A DNA stretch of 64,000 bases, from contig NC_061062.1 in assembly GCF_021917145.1 (NCBI RefSeq), forward strand, positions 12,346,282 to 12,410,281, written 5' to 3'. The stretch's first letter is position 1, and every line of letters starts with the position of its first letter. The position numbers were made by a program, and so were the translations under genes. Source of the stretch: Hypomesus transpacificus. Its lineage: Eukaryota > Chordata > Actinopteri > Osmeriformes > Osmeridae. Below the pieces are notes generated by a model. That model did not search any database and had not been told where the DNA came from. It saw nothing but the letters and a program-made list of their open reading frames with translations. This document shows, in pieces, positions 23,101-34,538 of this stretch.

Positions 23101-24042
23101 GCTTGAGGCTGGAGAACCCAATTGTATTCGAAACAGGTCTCAACGTGGCAGAAAACTTACCTCCATATGTCTACTCCTCCTCGTCCTAGGACAGGCCTAG
23201 AGCGAGACAAGTTAACCCTTTATTCTCAGACTGAGAAACACAAGGTGTTGCGTGAGAGCGTGAGTAATGGTTGAAATGCGTGAGACTTTAAAGCCCTGTG
23301 TTTTCTTGACCATCTCCCTGGTTCCTGAGTAACCTTCGGTGGTAACTTTCTATACCTTTGCCACGATCCTCCACAGCTAGGCCAACTTCCATAAAACTAG
23401 CTTTTCGAAAAGCCTTACATCAAATTGAACATGGGCTCAGTAAAAAGACACAGGCCTTGAGACTTGTCACAAGGATCAATACACTGCGTAGGATGCAGGA
23501 GTGTCTAGAATAAATATCGAACTTGTTACCATGATGTAACTATTAACTACTGGGATTGTGTGCTGTCCCATGTTTTGACCACAGTGGTGCGCCAGACACT
23601 AACAAACACACTATACAGATCACAACTTGATTTTTCATATTTTCATGATCGAGTTCAAAGACCATTGCCTAGCAACAACTGAATATGTGTAGTAATTTTG
23701 ATTGAGGGAATATGTAATAATGAATGAATAATTGCGACTGGATCCAGCCAGAAAACTGGGCATGCTGTGTGAACCATGCACTATGGGTTAGGGTCCGTGT
23801 GTGAGTGAAATGTACCCTCTCTTTATACCCTATTATAACCATAACAGATCTAGCAATTCTTTTCACCAGAGAGCAGAGTTTTGCTGCTCTTCGTAAAGGC
23901 TGACAAACAAGAGTTGTTTTCATAGAGGCACATATACGTATAAGTGTAGCTTCTGCATTATCATAGCACAGGACCACACTAAGATGGGTTACTTTCACAA
24001 CTGATCTTTTGGGCTATATTGTACTGTATTTGAGATATGGGG

Positions 24043-24206
24043 TCACTAGGTTTCTGGGCCCCCTGGCTAATTTGTACAGCGGGCCCCAAAATCTGAATCA
24101 TACAGGAAAGTAAAGGGGTCTGCTGGGCCCCCTATCTGACCAGGGCCCTTAGAATTCTCCTAATCGTCCAACCCCCCCCCCCCCTCCCCCCCTTACAGCG
24201 CCCCTG
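24043..24206. mobile_element. hAT-like terminal remnant, unit B
   Basis: Counterpart of 19493-19655, ending in CTTACAGCGCCCCTG, with a slightly longer C run. It is shared by duplication, not by independent insertion. Confidence 0.35.
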
Positions 24207-24590
24207 ATCATGCCTTTCAAATGTACAGGGCAGCAGAACCTCCTCAACGCAGAGGCTACAATACCCTGGGTGGACAACATAACTGTATTTTTTACAGAGT
24301 ATTTGTGGTATATACAGCACAGGGAGTAGAGTAATTACACAATCAGTTCAGGCTAGGGACTATTGCTAAACAAATGTACTTCTTCATGTTTCTGGCTTTC
24401 ACATGTTTCACAACGACATGCAATGTCCTTTTCTGACATCCGACCTCAGCAATGCACTCCACTGCACTGTTTACAGTAACCGATATATCAGAATAATAGT
24501 GGAACAAGGAAACACTGCTTTGGAATGCCATCTCACCAGTGTGTCCACCCAAAAATGTACTTCCAAGAAGTGACTTATAAATAAAACAAC

Positions 24591-24596
24591 TTTATT
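24591..24596 (-). promoter_or_regulatory. AATAAA abutting the ptafr (unit B) stop codon
   Basis: The same TGAAATAAAG arrangement as in copy A. Preservation in both units is expected from recent duplication and is not by itself proof of use. Confidence 0.35.
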
Positions 24597-25787
24597 TCAG
24601 CTCTCGTCAGCCATGTTGGCTGTGTAACCCTGGAGTTGCTGTGGTTCACCATGCCTCTGGCTCTGGTACTTGCTATCCATGGATATCTGGGTAGTGCCTG
24701 TTCGGAAGCAAGCATCCCCTTTCCTCATCTTCCTCAGGTGGGCTTTGATGTAAGAACGGAATTTATTGGTGGCAAAGCAGTAGACTACAGGGTCCAGAAT
24801 GCAGTTCAGGCCCATGAGGAGGAGGGTAACCTGGTGGAGGTCATTGAGGTACTGCCTGGTGTCCTGCTCCCACCCCTGGCTGCCCCATCCCTCCCTGATC
24901 TCCAGCACTGCCGGCACCCACGGGAGCTGGACCACATGGTGGGGAAGGAAGCACAGCACAAACACCCCCACCACCGCACACAGCATCTGCAGCGCCTGCT
25001 GCTTCACCCCACGGGGGCGACGGGACGCCCTCATGGACGCCCCAGGATCACCCCTAGACCTGCAGGACGGGACAGCAGGTTGGCTGGGGGACTGTGCCAG
25101 GAGGGCGTGGGCGATCAGAACGTTACAGATCACCACCAGCAGGAAGACAAGGAAGAAGAGAGCGATGATCAGGATGTGGGTTGTAGCAATAACCCTTTTG
25201 TCGTCATCTTCCTCATGCGTGTAGCCCTCAAAACAGCGGGACACGTTGTCCTTGTCTACCTGCAGGCCTGGGGACACCAGGTACTGGACCGACGTGGCCA
25301 GGGTCACCCCCCACAAGAGCGTCGATACGATGACGCCACGGCGCCGGTGTTCAGTTGAAGCGGCGGCCAGCGGACAGCTGATGGCCCAATAGCGGTTGAC
25401 GCTGATGGCGGCGAGGAAGAGGATGGAGCAGTAGGTGTTGATGAAGAACAGCAAGCCCGCCACGCGGCACATGAAGTCAGAGTAGATCCAGTCACCACCA
25501 CGACTGTAGTAACCAATCCAGAAGGGCAGAGCACAGACGAAGAGAAGGTCGGCCATGGTCAGGTTGATCATGTATATGCGGATCTCGGTCATAGTCTTGG
25601 AGTGGCGAAGCCTCCGCAGTATGAACAGCGCATAACAATTGGCTAGCAGGCCAAAGATGAACACTATGCCATAAAACACAGGAAACAGCGTGTAGCGGAA
25701 CTCAGAGTCCAGGAAAGTTCTGTTTCCTTGGATGACAGAGAAGTTGTAGAACATTGTGTTGATGTCCAGGCTTGTGTTAGTCTCCAT
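24597..25787 (-). CDS. ptafr: Platelet-activating-factor-receptor-like GPCR, copy B
   Basis: Intact 396-aa class A GPCR, the tandem duplicate of the gene at 20046-21236, with the same start (METNTSLDIN, after a CCCTCTCAG acceptor-like site), disulfide cysteines, NRY, TM6 CFLPHHVVQLPW and TM7 DPVVY. I count 14 amino-acid differences from copy A: S16F, T19I, L45F, S67T, C70R, R138C, I152V, K263Q, L292P, V331L, K352R, G360C, Q362R and Q382P (A to B), about 96.5% identity. R138C falls in ICL2 just after NRYWAIS, K263Q at the ICL3/TM6 border and C70R in ICL1, all on the G-protein side. G360C creates a possible extra palmitoylation cysteine in the C-tail (inference). Sequons at 4, 15 and 22 are kept. 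Both copies look functional; ligand sharing is inferred from family membership. Confidence 0.93.
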   Translation of the reverse strand: METNTSLDINTMFYNFSVIQGNRTFLDSEFRYTLFPVFYGIVFIFGLLANCYALFILRRLRHSKTMTEIRIYMINLTMADLLFVCALPFWIGYYSRGGDWIYSDFMCRVAGLLFFINTYCSILFLAAISVNRYWAISCPLAAASTEHRRRGVIVSTLLWGVTLATSVQYLVSPGLQVDKDNVSRCFEGYTHEEDDDKRVIATTHILIIALFFLVFLLVVICNVLIAHALLAQSPSQPAVPSCRSRGDPGASMRASRRPRGVKQQALQMLCAVVGVFVLCFLPHHVVQLPWVPAVLEIREGWGSQGWEQDTRQYLNDLHQVTLLLMGLNCILDPVVYCFATNKFRSYIKAHLRKMRKGDACFRTGTTQISMDSKYQSQRHGEPQQLQGYTANMADES

Positions 25788-27025
25788 CCTGCCCGTAGTC
25801 TTCACTGATGGCTCTGTGGGGAGCTCCTGAACGACACTCTGAGAGGGCAATGCAATATGAACTATGTTAATGTACACTCATATTAGAAGTGTGTGTATGT
25901 GTGTGTATGTGTGTGTATGTGTGTTGCACTTGTTGGTTAGTTGTAACTTGTTGGTGAGTTGTAACCGAGTTAACTACTTGTACTCGCTGTAGATTATATT
26001 ATTGTTGCTTTCTTTCCTGCAGTAACACTCTTGCACTTTTGAGGTTCATGTTGTTCATGAACTTGTTTAACTACTTGCTTGTTTTTTCCCATCGGCACTT
26101 GGTTGCTAATCACAGTGTATGCTCATGTTTTGGCTTCCTGCAATGTCTTTTGTGGCTATCTCGTTGTTTATGATCATTGACCTATGCACTTTTTGTAAAA
26201 CTCTCTCTTGGAAGTCGCTTTGGATAAAAGCATCTGCTAAATGAATACATGTAAATGTTAAGCAAATCCAGTCAAGTGTGACAAAGATAGGGGTAAGTCA
26301 ACACAGAGAGATGTTTGGCTAGTCCCCTTAAATAACCGGAAAGCCATTTTCTCTCATGACTGGACAGATTCTAACCACATATTTTTCCCTTACACAGTGA
26401 AAATATCACAAATATAAAAAAGACACTATAAAATGATGGGATGGTATGATAACAAATAGGCAGAGACAAGTTAACATGTTCAAAACATACGCAGCCAACT
26501 CACCATTATAGTCCTCTAGCACTCTCACAAACTATCGAGTGAAAAATAAATAAAAAAAATTAAAATTGTATCTCAATTTCTACAAACACATGGGTTAGGC
26601 TTGAAAAACGACAATTATGCCCGGGTTACACAAAAGCGAAACAACTATTTGTAAACACCAATCTCCTGAGACACGGTAAGAGTTGATCGAGCACACTGAA
26701 TCATCTTACTCCTAGTTGCACCAGGAAGGGCAGTGAAACATTTAAACTGGAAAACCATGGTTAACACAATAATTGTTGGTGCTTCAGTTGGTTGCAGGAA
26801 TTTCGCAAGTCCCATCTTGACTCACGAGGAAACACGATCTAGATCATTTCGATCTAGTCCTGTTCCACAAAACAGTTTCTGCAAAAACAGACAAAACAAA
26901 ATTTCCGTGCAATAGTGTGTTTAAAAAAAAAACCCCGACAAACACGTTACCTGAACTTTCATAGGTTCTAAGGTGTGGCGAGTGAGCGTGTGAACTGGTT
27001 GAAATGCGTGTGACTCACGGCCAAT

Positions 27026-27148
27026 GGGGGTCAGATGGCTGAGCGGTTAGGCAATCGGGCTATTAATCAGAAGGTTACGTCGGGGGGAATGTCCCTGTAC
27101 TTACTGTAAGTCGCTCTGGATAAGAGCGTCTGCTAAATGACTAAATGT
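27026..27148 (+). mobile_element. Internally deleted tRNA-derived SINE copy, unit B
   Basis: GTCAGATGGCTGAGCGGTTA (A-box-like) is followed by GGGCTATTAATCAGAAGG and then directly by the SINE tail ending in AAGAGCGTCTGCTAAATGAC. It is better preserved than the unit A copy but has the same internal deletion. Confidence 0.6.
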
Positions 27149-27335
27149 CAATGCTTGAGGCTTGAGAACACAACTGTATTCATAACAGGTCTCAACGCGG
27201 CAGAAAACTGCCTGCTTCTTGTCCTAATATGGCCTATAGTGGGACAAGTTAACCCTTAATTCTCAGAGGGAGAAACACAAGGTGTACTCACTCAACGTGA
27301 GTAGGCCTAATGGTTGAAATGCGTGAGACTTTAAA

Positions 27336-27506
27336 CATATTTTAATTATTTGGCTTTCGAGTCAGTTTAGTGTCACTCGTGCTCACTGTAATTGTGTTGT
27401 TTGTCTGTTGTTTTTATTTATTGTTCTGCCATATTTGAGGATTTTGTAAGGCACTTTGGTCGGCATCGTCTGTTTTAAAATGTGCTCTATAAAACGGACT
27501 TAACTT
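27336..27506 (+). mobile_element. Retroposon fragment inserted in unit B only, with 9-bp target duplication
   Basis: The 171-bp insert is bounded by GACTTTAAA at 27327-27335 and again at 27507-27515. Unit A has a single GACTTTAAA (23284-23292) at the matching point, so it preserves the empty site. The right end of the insert (AAGGCACTTTGG, TGTTTTAAAATGTGCTCTAT) resembles, in opposite orientation, the dispersed repeat at 40154-40236. Insertion therefore followed the segmental duplication. Confidence 0.8.
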
Positions 27507-28049
27507 GACTTTAAAGCCCTGTGTGTTTCTTGACTATCTCCATGGCTCCTGAGTAACCTTCGGTGGTAACTTTCTATACCTCTGCCACGATCCTCCACAG
27601 CTAGGCCTACTTCCATAAAACTAGCTTTTCGAATAGCCTTCATCCAACATCAGATTGAATAGGTGCTCAGTAACAAGACATAGGCCTTGAGAGACTTACT
27701 AGTAGGATGCAGGGGTGTCTAGAATATAGAACTTGTTACCATGGAACTATTAATTGCTGGGATTGTGTGCTGTCCCATGTTTTGACCACAGTGGTGCGCC
27801 AGAGACTAACAAACAAGCTATACACATGACAACTTGATTTTAGATTTCTCATATTTTCACGATCGAGTTTAAAGACCATTACCTAGCAACAATTGAATAT
27901 AAGTAATTATGATAGAGGGAATATGTAATAATGAATGAATAATGAAAGACTGGGCATGCCTTATGAACCATGCACTATGTCTGTGTGTGAGTGAAATATA
28001 TCCTCTCTCCATACCCTATTATAACCATATTAGATCTAGCCATACAGTT

Positions 28050-28805
28050 AGGGATCTAGCACTTCTTTCTTCCTGCGCGAAGTCTTGTTTTAAAATAACG
28101 CCCAAACTGCATGGATGTATCCCTGTTGTTCATCATAGTCCCATTAAGTTCTACTAGTTTACTATCCTAGACAACATTTAACAATGTCAGCCAACATCAG
28201 CACATAGCCTGGTCCCCTTCAGTACAACCTCCATGAACTGGTGCCGCAGTATAATTCCTGGATTAAGGTTAACGATGAACTCTAACCATACTGCTGTTAT
28301 TAGGGTTGGCAAAGAACACGCGAAAAGAGGTTTTGTGGTGAGCCAGTCAGGCATTTTGGGGCCACAGGAGGGTATGAAATAAAAAGAGAGAGGGGGTTTA
28401 CTGCATCTTCAGAGGGAACTTTGGGGTGTGGAGCTATTTGTAAATTCCACAATGTTTTTGAAGCACTTAAACTGGTGCCCCGGCTATGACATGGTGAAAG
28501 CTTGTGGGTGGTATCTTACGCTATAGATAGAATACGACACACACATATAAGATTAACTACACTATATCATTCATTGTTAACTACATAGGTTGAGCGCTGA
28601 ATCCATCCCTGTGAATATACTGGTAGAGAGGCGGTACTGTAGTAGACACCGAAAAAGTGTCTAAACAAGAATACAACTACTACTACTAATATTAATAATA
28701 CTACTGTTAATACAAATAAGTGTATTATACGATAGCGTTAAAATGACATCCACTATGATTGAGAAGTAAGTAATACTTAATCATAGAACAGAACAAGACC
28801 AGAAC
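28050..28805. other. Unit-B-specific non-coding segment
   Basis: Sequence between the ATAACCAT(A/T)(A/T)(T/C)AGATCTAGC anchor and the CACCAGA(T/G)AGCAGAGTTT anchor is about 750 bp longer in unit B than in unit A (where the anchors nearly touch at 23836-23878). It has no repeat signature, open frame or target duplication that I could recognise. It could be an insertion in B or a deletion in A. Confidence 0.55.
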
Positions 28806-31800
28806 TCTTACATTTTTCACAATTTCCACCAGATAGCAGAGTTTAGCTGCTCTTCGTAAAGGCTGAAAATACATGCACATATAAATAAGGAGATTGCCAA
28901 GTTACTTCGTGCGAACATCAGATAACACTACACATTTTATATTATATTTGATTTAATAACTGAGCTGTATAAAGATATACAGTTTAAATATGTGTATACA
29001 TATAATGTATCATACATACATCTTATAAGCCTCTGGGCATAGCGAAACTGTGTGTTCTGCATATCTCAGCCTCTTCAGTTTTATGTTTTATATCCATCAT
29101 CACTGAAGCGTGCAGGCAGATCAGCTGTGATGTTCAGCACATTGCACAGGTCAGATGGAGGAATTTCACATCTCTTATTTCTCATTGGTCGAGGAGGACA
29201 CGCCAGGCCCAGGTGTGAGCAGGGGAATGCTGGCTGGTTCCCAGCAGGTTTTATGAGGGGTGCAGGAGATGGGAGGGAAAGACAAAGAAAGAGAGAGAGC
29301 GATTATCCAGTCCTGCTTTCTGCAAAGGAGTTGGAGGGATATTCTACTCCTCACACCTTCAACACTCTCTCGATCCTTACCTCTGTTTCATCTCCCTCTC
29401 CCTTTGGCACTCCCTCTCTCTTCCCCACCTTTTCTCTCACTCCCTTCCTCCTTCACTCCTTTCCGTCTCTCGTTAACACGAAAAGTCAAAGCCAGATCTG
29501 GTTTTATCTCTGCAGGCCTATGGACCACTTAAGCAGAAGGAAAAGAAGAAGAAGGGAGGAGGAAGATAAATGAGGAGTGCTTTGCCTGTGCCTGGCAGAA
29601 GGGCAGGAGGAGAAGGCCTTTTGGCAGACGGAAGGATGTAGTCTCTTAGACAGATTTACTGCCCGTCCGCCAGTGGAGGTTTCTGTGGAATGCAGTACTG
29701 CAGTGAGCCAGGGGGGCATGTGTGGGTGAGCTGGGGGTGTTGGGGGCGGGTGGAGTATGCAGGACTAGTTGCTTTGTTTCCAGGTGCGCTTTCTGTAAGG
29801 GTTTAAGCCCTGTGGCCCTGAGCCCTCCCTGGCCTCAGTCTGTGGTGGTGTGCTGTACTGCATTTTACAGCACAAGTGCCTGAGCTGCTTAATGCTGGCA
29901 CACATGAGTTTGACCACATTCTGGTCCTGGATGATGTCAAACTGTGTGTGAGTGGAAAATGCTTTAATTTCTTTAATCCGGTATGATTCCATACAGAGAG
30001 AAAAATGAGGCTTCACTCCCTCTCTCTGCACAACATATGTAACTGCTGTTATCTGAGCAGAGGATTAACCCTGTACATGGGGTTACAGTTCCCCATGAGT
30101 TGCCCACATTTGTCCTCCACTTTAGTTTGTTGCAGTGGAATATTACTCCCTTAAATCTGGTGTCTTTAAGATGCTTTCTCTCTTCTGTCTCAGAGTTGCT
30201 TGGAGAAAGTAGACCGCTACAGGTTGTGTGGGATGACAATGTATGTAAGTAGGAACACAACTTCTGTATTCTCACTCTTTGCCTGCTTGACTAAAATATC
30301 CCTCTCATGCCCTCCTTTTTCCACACACATTGCCACTCTCTCATACTGATTGGTGTCCCTTCTCCTACTTATTTTGTCTTCATTTGTTTCACCATTATTT
30401 TCTTCCTCCCGGGTCTGTCCTTCTACATCTCAGCTCTGTTTCCACCAGAGCCTCATGCTTCCTTCGCTTGCTCCCTCAAGAGCAGAGGGATATTTATAGT
30501 TCTTTCTCCGACTACACAGTCAAGCAACCCTACAGACCTGTTGATGGAAATGCCCTATCTGTTGATTTCTAAAGAGCTCTCCCACCCCTGTACTTGTTCT
30601 CTTTTTGTCTCAAACACACACACACACACACACACACACAGATATACAGACACACACCCACAAAAATACCTGAGAGCACTGCCAACGATGCCATACCATG
30701 TGCAGGTGTCTGGGCATGTCTCGCTATGCTTCAAACAGCTTCAAAGATTTCAAACAGATTTTATTTCCATGTATTATTTGCTGTCTTGAGCCACTTGCCC
30801 ACCTGGTGTCATTTTCACACTAAGCTATACCATTACTGTAGCTTTCAGCCAACCTATCAAGTCAGGCATGATTAGAGCTAGGTCTACCGCCAGCTGTCTG
30901 AGTGGCTTGAATTTAGCCAGTTTAGAGGTAGGACAGACACTGGCTTCACTGTGGGGATCTCCACACTAGAGAGGATTTAAATGGCACAGCAGTTTACTCA
31001 CCTTTGTCTCACTCAAGGTCAGGCATTAGTGGAGACTTTTAACATCAAATAACATTCAGCCCACTCTCTATATCTCTCAGTCTGTCACTCTTTCACACTT
31101 TTTCTGCACCACATGATCTCTCTTTTTCAACATTTTTGTCTCTCTCTTTTGCACTTACTGAGTTTAATGATGTTCAACTGCCAATTTTAAAATACACTAA
31201 AATGGAGGACTTTGTGATACTAAGGTGAGCAATAAAAGTGAAAACTGTTTTATTATCATGCCTCCTCTTCCTTCCCCTGCTTTTGAACTCATGAACAAAC
31301 CGGCCTTTGAATCCTAACAATTTCTAGCAACGTAAAACAAACACAACAGCATTATGAGTCTAGATGGCTCTTTTATAGATGAGAGATATAGGCTTTCTTT
31401 TAACACACTGTCAGTGGTTAAGCTATAAGATTGGTTTTAGAACCAGTATTACCCAACCTAACACCTGGTGCTGTGGGTTAATAAATAGCCAATAAACTGT
31501 TAGTGTTGTCAATGGTTGAGCAAGGGTTGAGCAAGTGGTTTGTATGTGTGAGCCCATGCTTTGTCTAGAGATAGGAACAGCACACACTGAAATGTATTAT
31601 GTCTAATATTTAATTTGAGAAAAAAACAAAATGTTTTGGGACTATTTTTCCCCTTTTTTGGGATATTTTACCGCTGGACCAGTTCCACCCTCCACTCAAG
31701 GTGCTGTGTGTTGATTTGAGCAGACTGCCTGTCACATGCATGCTGTGCGCTCCAGCTACCCTTTGCCCTCTGTGAAGAATGTCTTTATAGCCTCACTCTG

Positions 31801-32398
31801 CGTCAACGTCATATAACTCAATGGCTGCATTCCATTCCTAAAAATGTCTCCTTCCCAAATAACCTTGTTTATTACAAGAAGGATTAATTTGTTCATCTTC
31901 AGAGATCTGAGGTGTCTGAGGAGGATTCAAATACTATATCAGGTTATAAGTGATAATGGTGAGAAGACACAATATTGTCAACTTATTAACTGTGAGCTAG
32001 GTTCCACTTTGAGTTCTCCACCCACTTAATACAGTCATAAATGTGGTAGAAGGGGAAATAAGAACCCATGAGAGGGACCAATGCATTGAAATGGAACCCG
32101 GCCCATGTCAAACATATTCAACACTCAGCATACGGATGCTGTAAATTATATGGACGTCATCACAGTTCAATACATAAAAGCAGACAATGGATTGCCTTTA
32201 GTATCAAAACTATATACGGCAAGAATTTATCGCTTTGCAAACTAATTTGTTATATAGGAAGAACAAACACACTACCTGTTTCATAATCATAAATGTTATT
32301 GTGTCAAACCCAAACTCATACTGTCAGTGACAAACTGGAATCAGAGCATCAGAGCATTACTATTGGTATATTCACTGCTGTACTTTTTGTATGCCCCA

Positions 32399-32458
32399 TT
32401 TGTATGTCACTTTGGATAAGTGTCTGCTAAATGAATAAAATGTAAATATGTAAATGTA
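32399..32458 (+). mobile_element. SINE-tail-like fragment
   Basis: GTATGTCACTTTGGATAAGT followed by GTCTGCTAAATGAATAAAATG matches the tail phrase of the SINE copies at 22987 and 27026. No tRNA-like head is present. Confidence 0.5.
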
Positions 32459-32906
32459 ATACTTAGCCGCTGGCTTCATTTGAGAGGCAAGCAGGTCCTC
32501 AGAGAATGTTGAGGCCAGTGGAAGGTGGCGTTTTTATCCGTGACTTGAATTCTCTACCCTCTGTCTTCCTATAATGTGTGTACGGGTGAATTCCAGTAAT
32601 CTGGGACATTTTTCCATTGGAGCTTCCTGATTGACTAGTGCCCTGACCCTTTCTGTGACACCACATGGTCCATACCAATCACATTTTGTGATTTCAGTCA
32701 CATAACATCCATGCTAAACCTATAGTCAAAGGTCTGTGGACTAGACATTGTCATAGCAGGAAAGAAAACACTTTGTAGTTTAGGTGTCCCACATTACCCA
32801 ATGTCCCAGATTACCTGAATTAACCCTATCTGTGTGTGTGCATTCTCATGTAAATGCATGATTTTTTTGTTTGTGAGTGCCTGTGTGTGTATTTATTTGT
32901 CTCTGT

Positions 32907-33053
<147 letters not shown>

Positions 33054-33539
33054 AGGGTTGGCTTGGTTTGAGGAACAACGTGGCCTGGTTTACACTGGTG
33101 ATTGGCCATGCGGCCAGAGTGGTCTGTCTCAGTCCAGCAGACGACGATGAAGTCACAAAAGGGACAAATTCTTCTGCTGCTGAGCCGTGTACATACAGGT
33201 TATCCAGAAAACTGACAGTCTGCCACTCTCACTCCACCCTTTTCACTCACTGCTCATTTAACAATTATCAATTGTTGATAATATCACAATATTATGGTGA
33301 TTTTATTTTGTTCAAACTGCTTGTATTTTTTTCATAGAATTTTATGATGTTAGGGGTTACAATAACCGGAAAATTCTAGGAACAGATTGTTATCCATGTC
33401 TCATACTCTTGGGTCTGAAATCTGTTACTACTCACCGGCTACATTTCCACAGTAGAGGCGGGCTGCTCCACGAAGGGCGTTCTTTCTACGGACAGTCATA
33501 CAAGGGGTGGGTCCTGCAGGGCTGAAGGAAAACCCACCT

Positions 33540-33800
33540 ATTTCATTGTTAGGGACGCGGTGGAATGCGATGGTTTGATCCTGCAGTGCAGGGAGGGGAA
33601 AAGGGAGAGAAAGAGAGAAGGAAGAACAGCGAAGCCAGTTCGGAAGAGAAAAAAATCCCCTGTCCCGCTGGTCAAGTCAAATGAGAGGAATCTGTGGAAG
33701 ACTAGGCTACAAACCTTCAACAGAATCATCTTGTCGGCACCAACTTCGATACCAATCGTGTGAATTTTGGGGGATTACATCGGATGTTTCTCGTGGAACG
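33540..33800 (+). promoter_or_regulatory. Candidate luzp1 promoter / first non-coding exon
   Basis: From about 33450 to the N gap, CpG dinucleotides become frequent against a CpG-poor background (GAGGCGGGC, GGACGCGG, TTCGATACCAATCG, CATCGGATG, CTCGTGGAACG). A possible splice donor follows at 33801 (GAACG|GTAGGCTAAG). No long frame is present, which fits a 5' UTR exon. It is on the right strand and upstream of the luzp1 coding exon by about 18 kb. Left boundary, promoter core and linkage to luzp1 are inference; part of any CpG island may be in the gap. Confidence 0.3.
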
Positions 33801-33939
33801 GTAGGCTAAGAGAATATAGTCATTTGTTTAGAGCAGGTTTTGGGTTAAGTTAACGGTTATATTCCGGTGATTTCCTGAGTTCGTCACACGAGCTGTCTGC
33901 TCTGCATAAACTCCAAACTGCGGCAAGTTTTACCCCTCC

Positions 33940-34439
33940 NNNNNNNNNNNNNNNNNNNNNNNNNNNNNNNNNNNNNNNNNNNNNNNNNNNNNNNNNNNNN
34001 NNNNNNNNNNNNNNNNNNNNNNNNNNNNNNNNNNNNNNNNNNNNNNNNNNNNNNNNNNNNNNNNNNNNNNNNNNNNNNNNNNNNNNNNNNNNNNNNNNNN
34101 NNNNNNNNNNNNNNNNNNNNNNNNNNNNNNNNNNNNNNNNNNNNNNNNNNNNNNNNNNNNNNNNNNNNNNNNNNNNNNNNNNNNNNNNNNNNNNNNNNNN
34201 NNNNNNNNNNNNNNNNNNNNNNNNNNNNNNNNNNNNNNNNNNNNNNNNNNNNNNNNNNNNNNNNNNNNNNNNNNNNNNNNNNNNNNNNNNNNNNNNNNNN
34301 NNNNNNNNNNNNNNNNNNNNNNNNNNNNNNNNNNNNNNNNNNNNNNNNNNNNNNNNNNNNNNNNNNNNNNNNNNNNNNNNNNNNNNNNNNNNNNNNNNNN
34401 NNNNNNNNNNNNNNNNNNNNNNNNNNNNNNNNNNNNNNN
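33940..34439. other. Assembly gap of exactly 500 N
   Basis: All bases are N. A round 500 suggests a placeholder of unknown true size, so distances across it are uncertain. Confidence 1.
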
Positions 34440-34538
34440 CACACATACTGGAGCATGCTCTTTACACATGAAGTTCTAGACACATAGTCAACAACCACAC
34501 ACACACACAGTCTCGCCCTCTTAATCACACTTGTGCTA

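Larger units (their letters stand above)
19227..23942. repeat. Tandem segmental duplication, unit A
   Basis: Unit A starts at about 19227 (TTCTGCATTATTATAGCACAG) and matches unit B from about 23943 onward, through the ptafr gene and its upstream region, to GCTGCTCTTCGTAAAGGCTGA near 23887-23907 and a few dozen bases beyond. Gene-to-gene offset is 4,551 bp. Relative to unit B it carries about 170 bp extra at 19323-19493 and about 390 bp extra at about 22545-22935 (including G-rich arrays). It lacks the retroposon at 27336-27506 and about 750 bp found at 28050-28805. Confidence 0.85.
23943..28890. repeat. Tandem segmental duplication, unit B
   Basis: Directly abuts unit A and repeats it in the same order: hAT-like remnant, ptafr, upstream GT-rich tract (GTGTGTATGTGTGTG), SINE-tail phrase, internally deleted SINE and the CTGCTCTTCGTAAAGGCTGA word (about 28848-28868). 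It ends near 28890, where GCACATATA(C/A)(G/A)TA-like sequence matches the A/B junction. Unit-specific changes include a retroposon (27336-27506), about 750 bp at 28050-28805 and about 75 bp near 25945-26040 that unit A lacks. Confidence 0.85.

Noticed and set aside
33850..34528. Minus-strand open frames of about 180-214 aa across the N gap
   Set aside because: They consist almost entirely of unknown residues translated from N; no coding evidence.
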